A DNA stretch of 64,000 bases, taken from positions 77,667,442-77,731,441 of the forward strand of contig NC_061122.1 in assembly GCF_002878395.1 (NCBI RefSeq), written 5' to 3'. This stretch comes from Capsicum annuum (Eukaryota > Streptophyta > Magnoliopsida > Solanales > Solanaceae). This document shows positions 34,990 to 46,917 of the stretch, piece after piece (within the stretch, counting starts at the first letter, position 1; each line of letters begins with the position of its first letter). The translations under genes and the position numbers were made by a program. The notes below the pieces were generated by a model. That model saw nothing but the letters and a program-made list of their open reading frames with translations, ran no database searches and was not told the origin of the DNA.

Positions 34990-37982
34990 TATCACTGCCT
35001 AATTTCTTAGGTTATGATGGCACCTTCTCCAACCTACCAATAGGTAATCAAAGTCATAGCCTAGAATGATAAGTAATGGGCTACCAGGCAAAATAAAAAG
35101 AGAACAAAAACGAAATCAATAAAACTTGAAACATAGGTAGAAGTAGAAAAAGATATACATAAATATATATTATACAAGAGAAGGAAGAGGACAAATATAC
35201 AAAATGAATCCCTCCCAAGGCCAGGTAAGGTCAATACAAGAGCCACTATAACATAAAGAAGAGTACTATACAGTATCCAAACTATAAATATACATGCTAC
35301 TCTCTGAATTACAAAAGACTATGACTAAAATAGATGGAGGAGGATCAACTCCAGACTCTAGAAAGCTCACACTGTCTCTGAATTAGAAGCAAGGCCCGAG
35401 TATAATGTCAATGCCGGTGGCTTGTACTTAGATCTGCATTAAGAAAAAGATGCAAAAGTACAATATGAGTACAAAAGCAACGGACACTCAGTAGTCATCA
35501 TTGATCGACTAAGCTCAAATATAAAAAACATGAATAAAAAGTGTGAGAGTGTAAGCTAAGTCAATATTAAAAGAGATAGAAGTGTAAATATCAAGCTATG
35601 CTAGGAAAATGCAATATAGGAAATATATACCTTAAAAGTAAAAGTACCCCATAAGCTCAGAAGGCATATACTGGGAGACAAATAACCTACCAAGCCCCCA
35701 AATTCCTGGTGGGTGCAAACAAAAGGAAAGATAAGGTAAGAAACATAAATAACATTTAACCGTGCCAATCTCAAATAAGTTTCTAATCCCAGATACATAG
35801 TAATAGCATATACTAGGCTTGAACCGGCGCCAGTGGATAATAACAAGAGGCCATACACTAGGCTCGAATAGGAAATAGTGAATAGTAACATGAGGACAAA
35901 TAATCCATGTAAAACTATTAGAACTCACATACTAGAACCAAGTACCTATGATAGAACTCCAAGTAATAATCATAATAAGTACCAGAATAACTAGACCGTA
36001 GTGATAGACTGATCCCAGTCTCGAACCAAAACACATACGTGATTAACTGTAACCATAATAGATGATTTCATAAGGAGAAAACCATAACCAAAAACCAAGT
36101 TCCATACTCGTTCTTGAACTCATGATACTAGTAATAAATCATATATGCCAGAATTGAATCGGAGTTGAACTATAAGTATAACTATACATATAAATATCTA
36201 AGCATGGATTAGCTAGTAAAAGTCCAAGGTATTCACAACCTATCCTTAGGATGCTTATTAAGTTAAGTCTCTAGTTACTAAACCTACTAAGGCCAAGGGT
36301 TTTTAATCCTAAGTCAACCCAGATCGGGTGTAAGTTAAGTACTATCCTATCTGGGGAAAGAAGCTACACACAAAAAATGTTATGCCTAAGACAATATTAA
36401 CCTCGAGTAATAGCCCAAATTAGAATCATGCATTTAACTTAGCCTAAAAGATCTTTATTTCTATCATTGATAGGGCCCAATATTGGGTCCCGATAATCCA
36501 ACCTAAGAAAGAACCTGCCTAGGTCTAGTCTAAGGCTTCCCAATCCAATTACAAGGTACTATAGGTACTAATTTTAGCCCTAAGGGATAATAATACATTA
36601 TACTATGAGGAAATAGGCCCATATTTTACTGAAAAGTGGCCTTAACTGATTAAATATGAAGGCAATGTGCTAAAACCATAATCGGGCTAAACTACCCCCA
36701 AAACTAGTAAAATAATACATCAATATCATAATAAATCTCAATCTTAAAGAAGGGTAAGTCTAGCCTACCTAGACACCTCCAAACACTAGCAGAATTCTCT
36801 AAACTAGAGCTTTTCCCTTCTGTGAGGCCTCTAAGATTTGACATGCCATCAAAATAATGAACTATGGATCAAAATGAGAAAAAGGTGATACCCATATGCA
36901 TAAAAATTCTCAAAATTAAAAATTGAACTAAAAATCTAATGTGGGGCCCACTTGCACAAATTCAAAATTAAAACCATCACAACATCCCACACAGCTCAAG
37001 GATTAATTCGTACATAAATTTGACTAAATCCAAGATCAATTATTGGAAAAATTAACCCTACATAATCTAAAGAAAAAGGAATCCAATTACGAAATTAATC
37101 AGAGATTTGATCGAATTACTTATAAGATAAAAATGCTGCATGCTCATAACACTATCTTGAGCTAAAACCAGCCTCACAAACTAAAAACCTAACTAATTCA
37201 AAGCTTCCAATGTCTGAAATGGTGGTCTTAGAGTTGGGAAAGAAGATAATGAAATATTTGTATAAAACCAATGATGGTTGTTTTATCATCTAAATGAACG
37301 CTAAAGCAGCCCCCATTAAAGCAGCTAGAAGACCGCTAAAGAGGTCAAACCTATGCTGGCCAAGCTCTGCTATAGTGGTCCTAGGTTGCTAAATAGGTTA
37401 CCTCTAAACCAGAGCCCAACCACTAAAACAGGTACTACTAAAGTGGTCCCATGGCTACTTAAGTGACTGGACCAAAAAATATGGCACCAGCCAAGTTCAA
37501 TAAGTCCCAATGGCCTCCGATTAGGTGATCAAGATCGGCTTAGAATCTTGTGCTCACAAAAGAACTATGATACCAAATCAAATTCTATATTTGAACTCAA
37601 CGACGCCATTTAAATGTCTATCTTGGGTTATTTTGATAAAAAGTGGGTCCCACACCCCAAGGGTAATTTTAACCAAATTCATCCCAATAGCCAAAAACGA
37701 TTCCAGATACATTAGGACCCAAACCAAGTGTCCCCCTACAATAAATGACCGTTCCTAAGATGTTGAGACTATTAAAAATGGCATCTAAGGTCGTTTACCT
37801 AATGTTTTGGCCTGAGATCCAATCCTTAACTTCAAAAGCTCTAAATTAGGTAATGACTCTAAAAACCAAACAAACTGTTAACAAACAATTAGTTCTAGTA
37901 AGTCATAAATGACTTGAGGCAGCTATAAAAAAGCTATAGTAAAAGCACAAAAGCAAAGGAAATGGTCTAGAGGGTTATTACA
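34990..37982 (-). repeat. 3' LTR of element F (2993 bp)
   Basis: The right end is set by the PPT at 37983-37996 and by the LTR start TGTAATAACCC on the minus strand. The left end (34990, TATCACTGCC) aligns with the end TGTCACGACT of LTR G, with the terminal G changed. The next block, ATGATGGCACC and a CCAATAGGTAA/CCAGTAGGCAA pair, is shared with G. U3 at 37290-37470 has repeated GCTAAAG and AGTGGTCC words. The ends of F and G are related, but the bodies differ. Confidence 0.7.
37290..37470 (-). repeat. U3 repeats of LTR F
   Basis: Repeated blocks on the plus strand include CTAAAGCAGC, CTAAAGAGGTC, CTAAATAGGTTACC and CTAAAGTGGTCCC. They are an irregular array of about 20-30 base units. Confidence 0.5.
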
Positions 37983-37996
37983 ATATCCGCTACATC
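37983..37996 (-). other. Degenerate polypurine tract of element F
   Basis: The minus strand reads ATGTAGCGGATAT before the LTR. It occupies the position of the AAGGGGGGATAT tract of element C, with substitutions. Confidence 0.5.
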
Positions 37997-38918
37997 TAAA
38001 GACATTTGTCCGCGAGAGTAAAGGATAGGCTCGAATAGGTAGGGATAATGGGTCCACATATCATGTTTGGTCTCCTAGGTAGCCTCCTAGACTTGACAAC
38101 ATCACCATTGAACCATAAATATAAAAATTTCTCTAGAGCACAACCGCCTAACATCTCTGGCTAAGATTGATACTAGATACTCTATATAGTTCAACCTATC
38201 ATTCAACTTAATTAAGTCATAGTAAAGGACATGAGACTTATCTGGGATGTACATCATAATATAGATACATGAAACATTGGATGAATGGCTAAAAAAGTTA
38301 AAAGCTAAGCCAACTCATATGTTATCTCCCCAACTGTCCATAAGATCAATGGTCCAATATACCTGGGGTTGAGTTTGCCCCTCCTCCCAAACCTTACCAC
38401 ACCCTTTATAGGTGATACTTATGAAAAGATGCAGTCAATAAATCTAAACCTCGAGGCATAAATTTTATGGTCGGCATAGCTCTTTTTCCTACTCTGAGCT
38501 TTCTATAGTCTATCCTAAATCACCCAAACATGTTCCAATAACTTTTGAAGAAAATCTATACCACGGGGCCTAATTGCAAAAGTCTCAAACTGACCAACTA
38601 GAGATCAACAATGTCTACCATAAATTGCCTCAAAATGGGCAACATAAATCATCGATTAAAGTTTTTATTATAAGCAAACTTCATCAAAGCTATAAATTGG
38701 TCCAACTAACCTCTAAAATCCAAAACATAAGCACAAGGTACATCCTCAAAAACCTAAATACTCCGCTCTGACTGCTATCAATAGAGGGATGAAAGATAAT
38801 GCAAAGGTTGACTTGAATACCTAAATCTATATGACATTTCTCAAAAAACTATAAGTAAATTGAGAACCTCGGTGATAGACACAGGCACCTCATGAAGGAA
38901 AACCACCTCTCGTATATA
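37997..38918 (-). pseudogene. Element F: integrase core end and chromodomain-like tail
   Basis: On the minus strand, from 38918: IYIREVVFLHEVPVSIT, then a decayed core that keeps FEDVPCAYVLDF around the Glu, then QSRKKSYADHKI (about 38500), GVVRFGRRGKLNPRYIGP (about 38390) and AILARDVRRL-like reading (about 38160). The tail EAT, then MWTHYPYLFEPI (about 38080-38010), is the end of the chromodomain-like module. A hairpin remnant and PPT follow. At 38919 the gene is cut by element R. It resumes at 47252, and the two halves read on in frame once one target duplication is removed. Many stops are present. Confidence 0.8.
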
Positions 38919-38923
38919 GATAG

Positions 38924-39577
38924 TGATACAAGAAAGCAATACGTAGAGGCTAAAAAGAAACCCTAAAATCTAAGAACACAAAATTAAAGAAAAACTCAAC
39001 ACAAAATGGAAAAGAAATGAGAAAAATGGCTATATTAAAACTAATTCCCTCAAATACAAAGTCCAGATAGTACCAAATTTATAAAAGACAAAGTAATGAT
39101 TTAATCGGCAATCGTGGATATACAAAAATAGGTGCAAGAGATAAGTAATGATTTAATAGGAAACCGAGGCTACAAAAAAATAAGACCACCTATTAAGAAA
39201 CCAAACACGAACCTATACTATTAAGAAACCGTCAGGAGGAATGATATCCTCAAACAAGCAACCCCATCAATATTAGAAACTATGGCCTTAGCCTTAACTC
39301 TCTCAAGACTTTCACATCTCAATTCATCATATCAAAAATATTCTCCTCTAAAATGATCTATTCTCTCTTATTTATAGCCTATAATAGTACTTACAACAAT
39401 ATCCTTAATGAAATAAGAGTTTTCTTTAGAATGAGGCTTGAATGTCAAGAATAGCCACTTTTGCATTTGTAGCCTCTTTCTTCTTTTTTCACCTTTGTTC
39501 CTTGTCCTTCCACTTAAGCATATTCTTAATATTTAATTCTTTATTACATGATATTGAAAAAGCCCAGCCTACATCAT
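38924..39577 (-). repeat. 3' LTR of element R
   Basis: It begins TGATACAAG on the plus strand and ends near CCTACATCAT. It aligns in order with the split copy 40247-40519/46918-47246: AAAAAGAAACCCTAAAAT, AAAAGAAATGAG, TGATTTAATAGGAAA, AATGATATCCTC, and CTCTCAAGACTTT. The minus-strand start is not a standard TG. Confidence 0.7.
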
Positions 39578-39596
39578 TCTTTCTTTCTTGAAAAGG
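39578..39596 (-). other. Polypurine tract of element R
   Basis: The minus strand reads TTTTCAAGAAAGAAAGA directly before the LTR, a good purine run in the correct place for plus-strand priming. Confidence 0.55.
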
Positions 39597-40222
39597 ATTC
39601 GTCCTAAAAAGCTATAGGGAAAAAAGCATTGACTGCTGACATACCATGCCAACATGGAATTTTCAAAATATTTCCTTTTTTAATTTTTTTCAGATTTCAA
39701 TTTTTGTCAGTTCTTGATTTTTTCTCAAGATTTCACAAATGGACCCTCTATTGACAAACTTTGACTTCAAAATTTTTAGATCAAAGTGTACTTTGTTATT
39801 TCTCTTCAAGAACAAGATGAAGATGCTCAAGAATAACAATGCAAAACTCCAATCTTCACATCTTTATAACTTCTTCATTTCAACTCCAAATTCGATGAAT
39901 TTTCACCCACATAATCATTTCGACACCATGAACAAACCCCTTTAATTTTTAACCTTCAAAGCCATGATAAAAATAAATTCACTTTTCAAAATCCACAAAG
40001 TTTGAAAAGCTCAAATTTCATTCATGATGTCTTTAATTCTACACCTCCAAATCAAGTGAAATTTGATATATAGGCTCATAAAAAAACTAGAGAATTAAGA
40101 TGTAGTTTTCAAAAACAAAAAATCAAAATTGAAAAAATTCGATTTTTTTGGGATTTTAAAATTTTTGTTTTTTATTTTTGAATATATCAAAATCACAACA
40201 TTTAGATTTGTAAAAACAAACC
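39597..40222 (-). other. Non-coding interior of element R
   Basis: About 630 AT-rich bases with no protein signature. A 68-codon plus-strand frame (39739-39945) is on the wrong strand for the element and has no recognised motif. The stretch around 40120-40190 is mostly A and T runs. Confidence 0.5.
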
Positions 40223-40246
40223 TAAAGCTAGGATATTATTACCAAA
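40223..40246 (-). other. Putative primer-binding site of element R
   Basis: The minus strand reads TTTGGTAATAATATCCTAG right after the LTR end TTGTATCA. It resembles a decayed TTGGTATCAGAGCCTAG site for initiator tRNA-Met. Confidence 0.45.
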
Positions 40247-40519
40247 TGATACAATAAAGAAATACACAAAAACTAAAAAGAAACCCTAAAATTAATGAAC
40301 ATAAAATTAAATATAGAATACTAACACAAAATAGAAAAGAAATGAGAACAATAATTATACCAAAACCAATACCCTCAAATACAAAGTTCAAAAAGTAACA
40401 AATCTATAAAAGCAAGACATAAGTAAGGATTTAATAGGAAATCGAGGTTATATGAAAACCAAGAACTCTTATTAAGAAAACCAAACAAGCACATATACTA
40501 TCAAGACACCCTCAAGAGG
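40247..40519 (-). repeat. 5' LTR of element R, left part
   Basis: It matches 38924-39240 and is cut at 40519 by the copia element. The rest of this LTR is at 46918-47246. The TSD word AAGAG lies at 40514-40518. Confidence 0.7.
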
Positions 40520-41250
40520 TGCTATATAAAGTTTTCATGATGAGTAGCTAACTGTAAGGGATCAGGTCCCTGGATGTATAAGATATAATACAGTTAGCAC
40601 GCATAGTCTATACGATTTTGCCATCTTGTGTAAAAAACTTGCAGGTACTATTTTGTACTGATTAGGACAGCTGGTCCAATGATCTTTCATCCTTAATCAT
40701 CCTTAGCTATAAAAGGAAATACGTGCCTTATCATCAAGTAATTTTTTGCACAAATTTAAAGAGTGAAGAGAGGTGGCAAAACCTATTTCAATACTACTCA
40801 AGTTCTTAGCTCTAAGAGTGCTTAAATTAAAAATTGTTCTTGAGTGAGTAATGATTTGTAATCGAACTACTAATGCTATAAGAGTAGTGTTTTATTGTGA
40901 CTGCTTAGGTAGAGTTACCTAAGTCTGTTGTTGATTAGAGGTCATCAGTAGAGAGGTCCTTGGTATAATTGCTAAAATGAGGTTGTAGTAGAGTTATTAT
41001 AAGAAAAAGAAGCCTGGAGATAGGTTAAAATTTAGAATGTAATTAGGAGGTTTATTATAGTGGATTTATTTGATATTTGTAAGGGAAAGCAGTGGGTTTT
41101 CCCTTCCTAGGTTTCCACGTAAAATTTTTGTGTTTTTTTCTTCCTGCATTGCATTTGTTTTCCAGCACCTCATAATTACTTTACTATTCTACTGGTTGTG
41201 ATTGACTTTGAGGGACCTGGTCCCTCATTGTATGGTTCAAGGGTTCTAAT
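40520..41250 (+). repeat. 5' LTR of the copia element
   Basis: It begins TGCTATATAAAG and ends near GGGTTCTAAT, before the primer site. A TATA-like TATAAAAGGA lies at about 40709. The word GGGACCTGGTCCC is at 41212-41224. Confidence 0.8.
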
Positions 41251-41272
41251 AATTGGTATCAAAGTGGGTTCA
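41251..41272 (+). other. Primer-binding site of the copia element
   Basis: AATTGGTATCAAAGTGGGTT follows the LTR directly and resembles the initiator tRNA-Met site TTGGTATCAGAG. Confidence 0.7.
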
Positions 41273-41294
41273 CACCTAGAGTGTTCTAGTCATC

Positions 41295-42058
41295 ATGGCT
41301 GCTTTAACTGAACCATAGGTGGAAAGAAAAAAAGCAAAAAGAGAAAAATTCCTATCTTTGAAAACTCAAGAGTCTGACCCAGGTGAAAATAAATTGATGC
41401 ACTTATGGAAACAAGAATGTTAGAGATATTAATAGGGGTGGTCAGCTAGAAAAAAATTGATCAAAATCCTAAAAAATAAAAAAGAAAAGATATAGATAGT
41501 TGTATAATAAAGAAAGTGTTGACCTAATAGGAAGACTCCTTAAATAAGACTGAGAAAGACAAGGAGGATGGAGATGATTTCATGATGAAACATGGTGAGA
41601 AGAAAATAATCTCAGGATTTTGTAGCTCTCTAATCACCACTACTAAAAATAGAGAATAAAATATGGTAGAAAAGGAGGATGACAACTAAAACTGGTTTAT
41701 GGATAGTGGTTGTTCTACATACATGTCTGGGAGGGTTGATTGTTTATCTCTCTGAATGCACTCCAAGGGGGAGGCGTGACTTTTGGAAATGAAAAAAAAA
41801 TGTTACATCCAAGGTGTTGAAATGATTAGTAAATCACCTCATCAAGTAATACAAGATGTGTATTATGTGAATGAACTAAATTACAGTCTTCTAAGTGTAT
41901 CTCAAATCTGTGACAAAGGAAATGAGGTAAAATTCTCATCTTATGGATGCACTGTATCAAACATGAAATCTAAAAATATTATTCTCAAATCCAAAAGGAT
42001 CAAGAACATGTATGTAGCTGATCTGGATTTAGTGGATAATGGGAAATTAATTTTTTAA
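41295..42058 (+). pseudogene. Copia gag remnant and aspartic protease
   Basis: An ATG at 41295 (MAALTEP) is followed by a stop and a short decayed gag. Most of the usual gag is missing, since only about 400 bases separate it from the protease. The protease begins NWFMDSGCSTYMSG at about 41690, with the catalytic D-S-G at 41702-41710. It continues open at 41783-42058: HQVIQDVYYVNELNYSLLSVSQICDKGNEV and KNMYVADLDLVDNG. A stop separates the active-site part from the open part. Confidence 0.85.
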
Positions 42059-43140
42059 GTGCACAAGGTGAAGATGCAAATATGTGGCACAAAAGATTAG
42101 GGCATGTGAGTTCCTTCTTATTAAATATACTAATTTTAAGGGACCTGGTCGGTAGCCTTCTAAAGCTAAAATTTCCAGACAATAAAGTTTGTGATGCTTA
42201 TGTTAAAGGTAAATAGACTAGATCGTCCTACAAATTAAAGAAGTAAGTACGTACTTCTAGACTTCTTGAAATATTTCACATGGACTTATGTGGACCTATC
42301 AAAGTCCAAAGTAGAAGAGGGAAGAAATATACGCTGGTTATTATTGATGACTATTCCAGGTTCATTAGGACAATGTTTATAAGAACCAAAGATGAAACAT
42401 ATGGGGTTCTTGTGGCTTTTACCAAGAAAATCCAAGTGAGGCTAAATTACAAAATTGCAGAATTTAGGTGCGATCATAGGACAGAATTTAAGAATTCTCA
42501 CATTGATGAATTCTGTGCTGAGCATGGAATAAGTCAAAACTTTTCCAGCTCCCAGAACTCCATAACAAAATAGAGTTGTTGAAAGAAAAAATAAAACTCT
42601 CATAGAGATTGCTAGGACTATGTTAATTGATAGTGGTCTTCCAAACAGTTTCTGGATTGATGTAGTGAGTACTGCTTGTTATATGACTAATAGGTGTTTG
42701 ATTAGATCACCCTCTGAATAAAACTCCATATGAGCTAGTATTTAATAAAAAGCCTAGGATAAACTACTTCAGACCTTTTGGATGCAAATGTTTTGTGCTA
42801 AACAATGGAAAAAGAGAATTAGGAAATTTGATTCTAAGAGTGATAAATCTGTGTTTGTAGGCTACTACTCGACTATCAAGGCTTATAGAGTGTTCAATAA
42901 AAGGACTATGTGTGTTAAAGAAATTATTCATGTGATCTTTAATGAGTTTGGAAGTCAAATGAACACTGGAGATGGTGAAAGTTTAGTAGATGAAGAACTC
43001 ATTCCTGTTCAAAGGAATGTTATCACTGAAGATGATGATAAAGGGATTAATGATGCAGATGAGAGTGATGATGGAGATGATGATCCAGGATCTCGATCAC
43101 AAATTATAGCTCCAATTGAAGAACAACCAGAAAAAATCAG
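42059..43140 (+). pseudogene. Copia integrase
   Basis: MWHKRLGH at about 42085 starts the zinc-binding module. The partner cysteine pair reads C-D-A-Y at about 42190, so the second cysteine is lost. In the core the first Asp is in HMDLCGPI (42280), the second is in FRCDHRTEFKN (about 42470), and the Glu is in NRVVERKNKTLIEIAR (about 42570) after a one-base shift. SVFVGYYSTIKAYRVFNK (42850-42905) marks the C-terminal domain. An acidic linker (EDDDKGINDADESDDG) leads towards RT. Expected role: insertion of element DNA. Confidence 0.88.
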
Positions 43141-43319
43141 TTAGAATTCACAGGTTGGGTCCCAGTGGTATCAATCTTAAAAGGTAAAATTGGAGGATCA
43201 AATCCTCTCATACCCTTGAGAACCTAACTACATCCCTCGAAACTGGAGTTCAAATAAGAGCTCAAGCCAGAATGCTATGGCATTTTTACCCTTTTTATCC
43301 CAAATTGAGCCCAAAATGT

Positions 43320-44470
43320 AAAGGTGGCCATAAAAAATATTGATTAGATTAATGCAATGCAAGAAGAGCTTCATCAATTTGAAAGAACCAAAGTTTGGAA
43401 TTTAGTTTGTAGGCTTGTTGAAAGAACAATTATTAGGACTGAATGGGTGTACAAGAATAAGCAAGATGAAAATGGAATTATCAACAGAATAAGGCAAGGC
43501 TAGTTGTTCAAGGCTATAACCAGGAAGAAGGGATTTACTATGATGAGACCTTTGACACTGTAGCAAGAATAGAGGCAATCAGAATTATTGTTACATTTAC
43601 TGCATACACGGGATTCAAACTATTTCAAATAGATGTCAAGAGTGTCTTCCTGAATGGAAACTTGAAAGAAAGAGTATATGTCAAACAACCTCCGAGTTTT
43701 AAAGATGCAAATTTTCCTAATCATGTACTTAAATTGGATAAAGATCTTTATGGTTTGAAGTAACAACCAAGGGCCTAGTATGAGAGACTCTCAAAATTTC
43801 TCCTAGAAAATGGCTTTAAAAGAGGGAAAATAGATAATACTCTATTCTTAAAGACCAGAGGTAGTATCCTATTAATTGTCTAGATATACGTTGATGACAT
43901 AATCTTTCGAGCTACTTCTGAATCCCTATGTGAAGAGTTTGCTAAGCTAATAAGGAGTGAATTTGAGATGAGTATGATGGGTGAATTGAGTTTCTTCGTA
44001 GGCTTGCAGATCAAGCAGACTTCTCAAAGGACAATGATTTGTCAAGAGAAGTATATCAAGGAGCTACTGAAGAAGTATAATATGGGAGATTCAAAGACAA
44101 TTCATACTCCAATTGGAACCAACTCAAAAATGGACAATGATGATTTAGGTCCTTCAGCGAATGAAATAATGTATAGAAGGATTATTGGATCCTTGCTATA
44201 ACTAACTACAAGTAGGCCTGACATTGTTTTTAGAGTAGAAATGTGTGCCAAATTTCAAGCATGCTCAAAGAAGTCCCATTTGAAAGCTACTAAAAGAATT
44301 CTCAGGTGCCTAAAGGGGATAGGGGACCTAGTCCTATACTATCCATCGGGAGATAGTTTTGACTTGGTAGACTATGCTGATGTTAAATATGCTGGATATT
44401 TAGTAGATAGAAAAAGCACTTCAGGAATGACATTTTCTTGGTTCATCCTTAATCTCCAGGGGGTTTAAAA
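43320..44470 (+). pseudogene. Copia reverse transcriptase
   Basis: Pieces in order are AMQEELHQFERTKVWNLV (about 43352), EWVYKNKQDENG, YDETFDTVARIEAIRI (about 43540), LFQIDVKSVFLNG (about 43620), VKQPPSF and KDLYGLK. The catalytic box Y-V-D-D at 43887-43898 is intact. The open frame 43968-44201 (GELSFFVGLQIKQT, QEKYIKELLKKYNM) and the frame 44241-44468 (KRILRCLKGIGDLVLYY) continue the domain. Stops near 43502, 43762, 43881 and 44200 and one or more shifts break it. Confidence 0.9.
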
Positions 44471-44763
44471 AGCAAAACTCAGTTGCTTTATCTACTGCTA
44501 AGGCTTAATATGTTGTTGCTTTTTGTTGTGCACAACTATTATGGATCAAGAAGCAATTGAAAGATATTGTCATTTTATGTGACAACACAAGTGCTTATTC
44601 TCTAAACATGGCTAAGAATCTAGTGCAGCAAAAGAGGACTAAGCATATTTATATGAGGCATCACCTTCTAAGAGACAATATAGAGAAAGGGGCAATGTTC
44701 ATGAAGTTCTACAAGACTGAGGATCAGATAGCAGATATCTTTACTATGTCACTTCACAAATAA
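44471..44763 (+). pseudogene. Copia RNase H
   Basis: After a shift at about 44466, VALSTAKA-like reading is followed by the open frame 44557-44763: ILCDNTSAYSLNMAKNLVQQ, RTKHIYMRHHLLRDNIEKG and EDQIADIFTMSLHK. The D-N-T-S-A segment holds a catalytic Asp of the RNase H fold. The stop at 44761 is probably close to the ancestral end of pol. Confidence 0.88.
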
Positions 44764-46185
44764 CAATTTATGAAGAATAAGCTAAAGTTAGGCCTGATCA
44801 AAATGACCTAACCTACCATGTGAACCAGTAGTTCTCCATAAAATTGGCTATGATTAGGAGACAAGTATCCTTGGTAAAGTATGTATTTGTTAGTCTAACT
44901 TAGTATCATATCTTTGTAGATATACATACACGGGAATAGCTTTGGAAGAAAACAGATGAAGTATGCACAAATTTGAGAAATCACTTAAAGAAAGAGAGGA
45001 ACCTAGTCCCATCTCTCAGTTAGTATCATGAATGTGAATGTTTTTCTATTATTCTACTAGAAGGGCCACATTCTCTCTCCCCATGTTAGAAAAATTTTCT
45101 AAGGCAAAAATGAAATTAATTTCATCCTTGCATTAACCCAACGACCCTACATAACTCAACTATCCAAAATATCCAAAGACAAATCCTTTTCTTCACTTAC
45201 TCTTCCATTGAAGATTTTTTCCCAAAAAATATATTACTCCTTTGGAAGTATGAAAGAAAGTTTGGATGGTCTAAGGAATAAAATAACATCCTAAAATACA
45301 AAGCCTTCATCATAAATTCTGAACATCCTATTAAAAGGCACCAGATTTCTTAGGGACCCAATTCCAAGAAAAATAAATCTTAATGATAAGTTTGGAAGGG
45401 CTTGTAAAAGAAGAAAAACAAAAGACAAATGCTAGAAAACAAAGAAATTTAGTGAGTTCTAGTGCAAAATCAGAATAGTGATGAACTCAAGATGAAGTTG
45501 TAATTCTAACCAATGAGGCTTCTGAACTTAAATTGTTACATTGTCCTAAGATGACCTCATGTCTCCAAAACTTCTCCCTCAATCCCCTACCTTTTCCTCC
45601 AACTTATGTAGCTTTTTCTATGGAACTTGAATGTAATTCTTACACTAAAATTATACATGATCTGTTGGACATGAATGTGTACTTGTTTTTGTGCTCCCTA
45701 TCCAGTTCTACCTTAACAGTGTTCTTCATGATTAGTGTTGCCCCAGTGGCCATGAGTTAACTATCTTGTGCTAACTATTACTCTTAATTATTGTTCTTAA
45801 GTTCAATGATGCCAAAAGAGGGAATACTCACTAATCTCATGTAAATGAAGGGATCTCAAAGGAGAAAAATTAGAAAGTGTTAATAAACTATGCATGTTAA
45901 TAGGGGAAAGAAATAATGCAATGAGCTATAGTGAAGGTATGAAGGCATAATGATAGGGTAAGGATGAAAATGTACTAAATGAAGGTGCATTATGACTGGG
46001 GGAAGAAATCAGAGGTTTTTACTGCAAATATCAACAAGGGACCGGGTCCATATAATGCATGATAGAGGAAGCATGATGATAGGGGGAACATTTATCTTCA
46101 GGTGGTAATACACTGATTAACTGTAATGAATGTGCACAAATGCTTAAGTTGAATGGTTAGTTTGGCATCAGAAAAAGGAGAAAAT
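44764..46185 (+). other. Long post-pol region of the copia element
   Basis: About 1.4 kb between RNase H and the 3' LTR. Plus-strand frames include a 57-codon piece at about 45110-45290 (SKISKDKSFSSLTLPL) and 45533-45760 (a hydrophobic C-terminal half, LFLCSLSSSTLTVFFMISVA). They could be relics of an extra ORF, as found downstream of pol in SIRE-type copia elements, but I do not recognise a family. The GGACC-type palindrome words recur at about 45000 and 46037. The region ends with the purine run GAAAAAGGAGAAAAT. Confidence 0.45.
46171..46185 (+). other. Polypurine tract of the copia element
   Basis: GAAAAAGGAGAAAAT lies directly before the 3' LTR start at 46186. Confidence 0.75.
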
Positions 46186-46917
46186 TACTATATGAAGTTT
46201 TGATGATGAGTAACTAAATAGAAGGAACCAGGCCCATGGATATGCAAGATACAGTAATGCTAGCATGCGTAGTTTGCATAATTTTTTCATCTTGTTTAAC
46301 AAACTTGCAGGTGCTATTTTGTACTGATTAGGATAGTTGGTCCAATGATCTTTCATCCTTAGTAATCCTCATCTATAAAAGGAAAGAAAGTCCTCTTTAT
46401 CAAAAGACATAAATCTAAAGAGTGAAGAGAGATAGTAAAACCCATTTCAACACTGCTCAAGTTCTTAGCTCTAAGAGGCTCTAAGAGTGCTTAAATTAAA
46501 AATTGTTCTTTAGTGAGTTCTAATTTGTAATTAAACTACTCATGCTATAAGAGTAGTGTTTTATTTTTTGAGTTCTTAGGTAGAGTTACCGATTAGAGGT
46601 AATCAGTAGAGAGATCCTTGGTAGAGTTACCAAGATGAGCTTATAGTAGAGTTTCTATAAGAGAAAGGATCCTAGAGGTAGGCTAAAATCTAGACTATAA
46701 TCAGGAGGTTGATTATAGTGGATTTCTTTGGTTCTTGTAAGGGAGTGCCATGATTTTTCCCTTCCTAGGTCTCCATGTAAAATTCTTATGTTTTTACCTT
46801 CCTGCACTACATTTGTTTTTCTAGCACCTTATAGTTTCTTTACTATTCTATTGTTTGTGATTGACTTTGAGGGACCTGTTCTCTCACTGTATGGGTCAAC
46901 TCCCAAGCGTTTCCAAT
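46186..46917 (+). repeat. 3' LTR of the copia element
   Basis: It aligns with 40520-41250 from TACTATATGAAG to GTTTCCAAT and has nearly the same length. A TATA-like TATAAAAGGA lies at about 46372. A short duplication, GGCTCTAAGAG, occurs at about 46478. Confidence 0.8.

Larger units (their letters stand above)
40520..46917 (+). mobile_element. Ty1/copia element inside the LTR of R
   Basis: LTRs of 731 and 732 bases flank protease, integrase, RT and RNase H in the copia order (integrase before RT). The flanking word AAGAG occurs at 40514-40518 and 46918-46922, a likely target duplication. An empty-site equivalent of this spot is seen in the sister LTR at about 39234-39245. The LTRs differ at roughly one base in six over a 200-base sample, so the insertion is old. 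The region after RNase H is unusually long (about 1.4 kb). Confidence 0.88.

Noticed and set aside
35601..35928. Two overlapping minus-strand frames of 96 and 98 codons with hydrophobic stretches
   Set aside because: They lie wholly inside LTR F, have no domain signature, and overlap each other in different frames.
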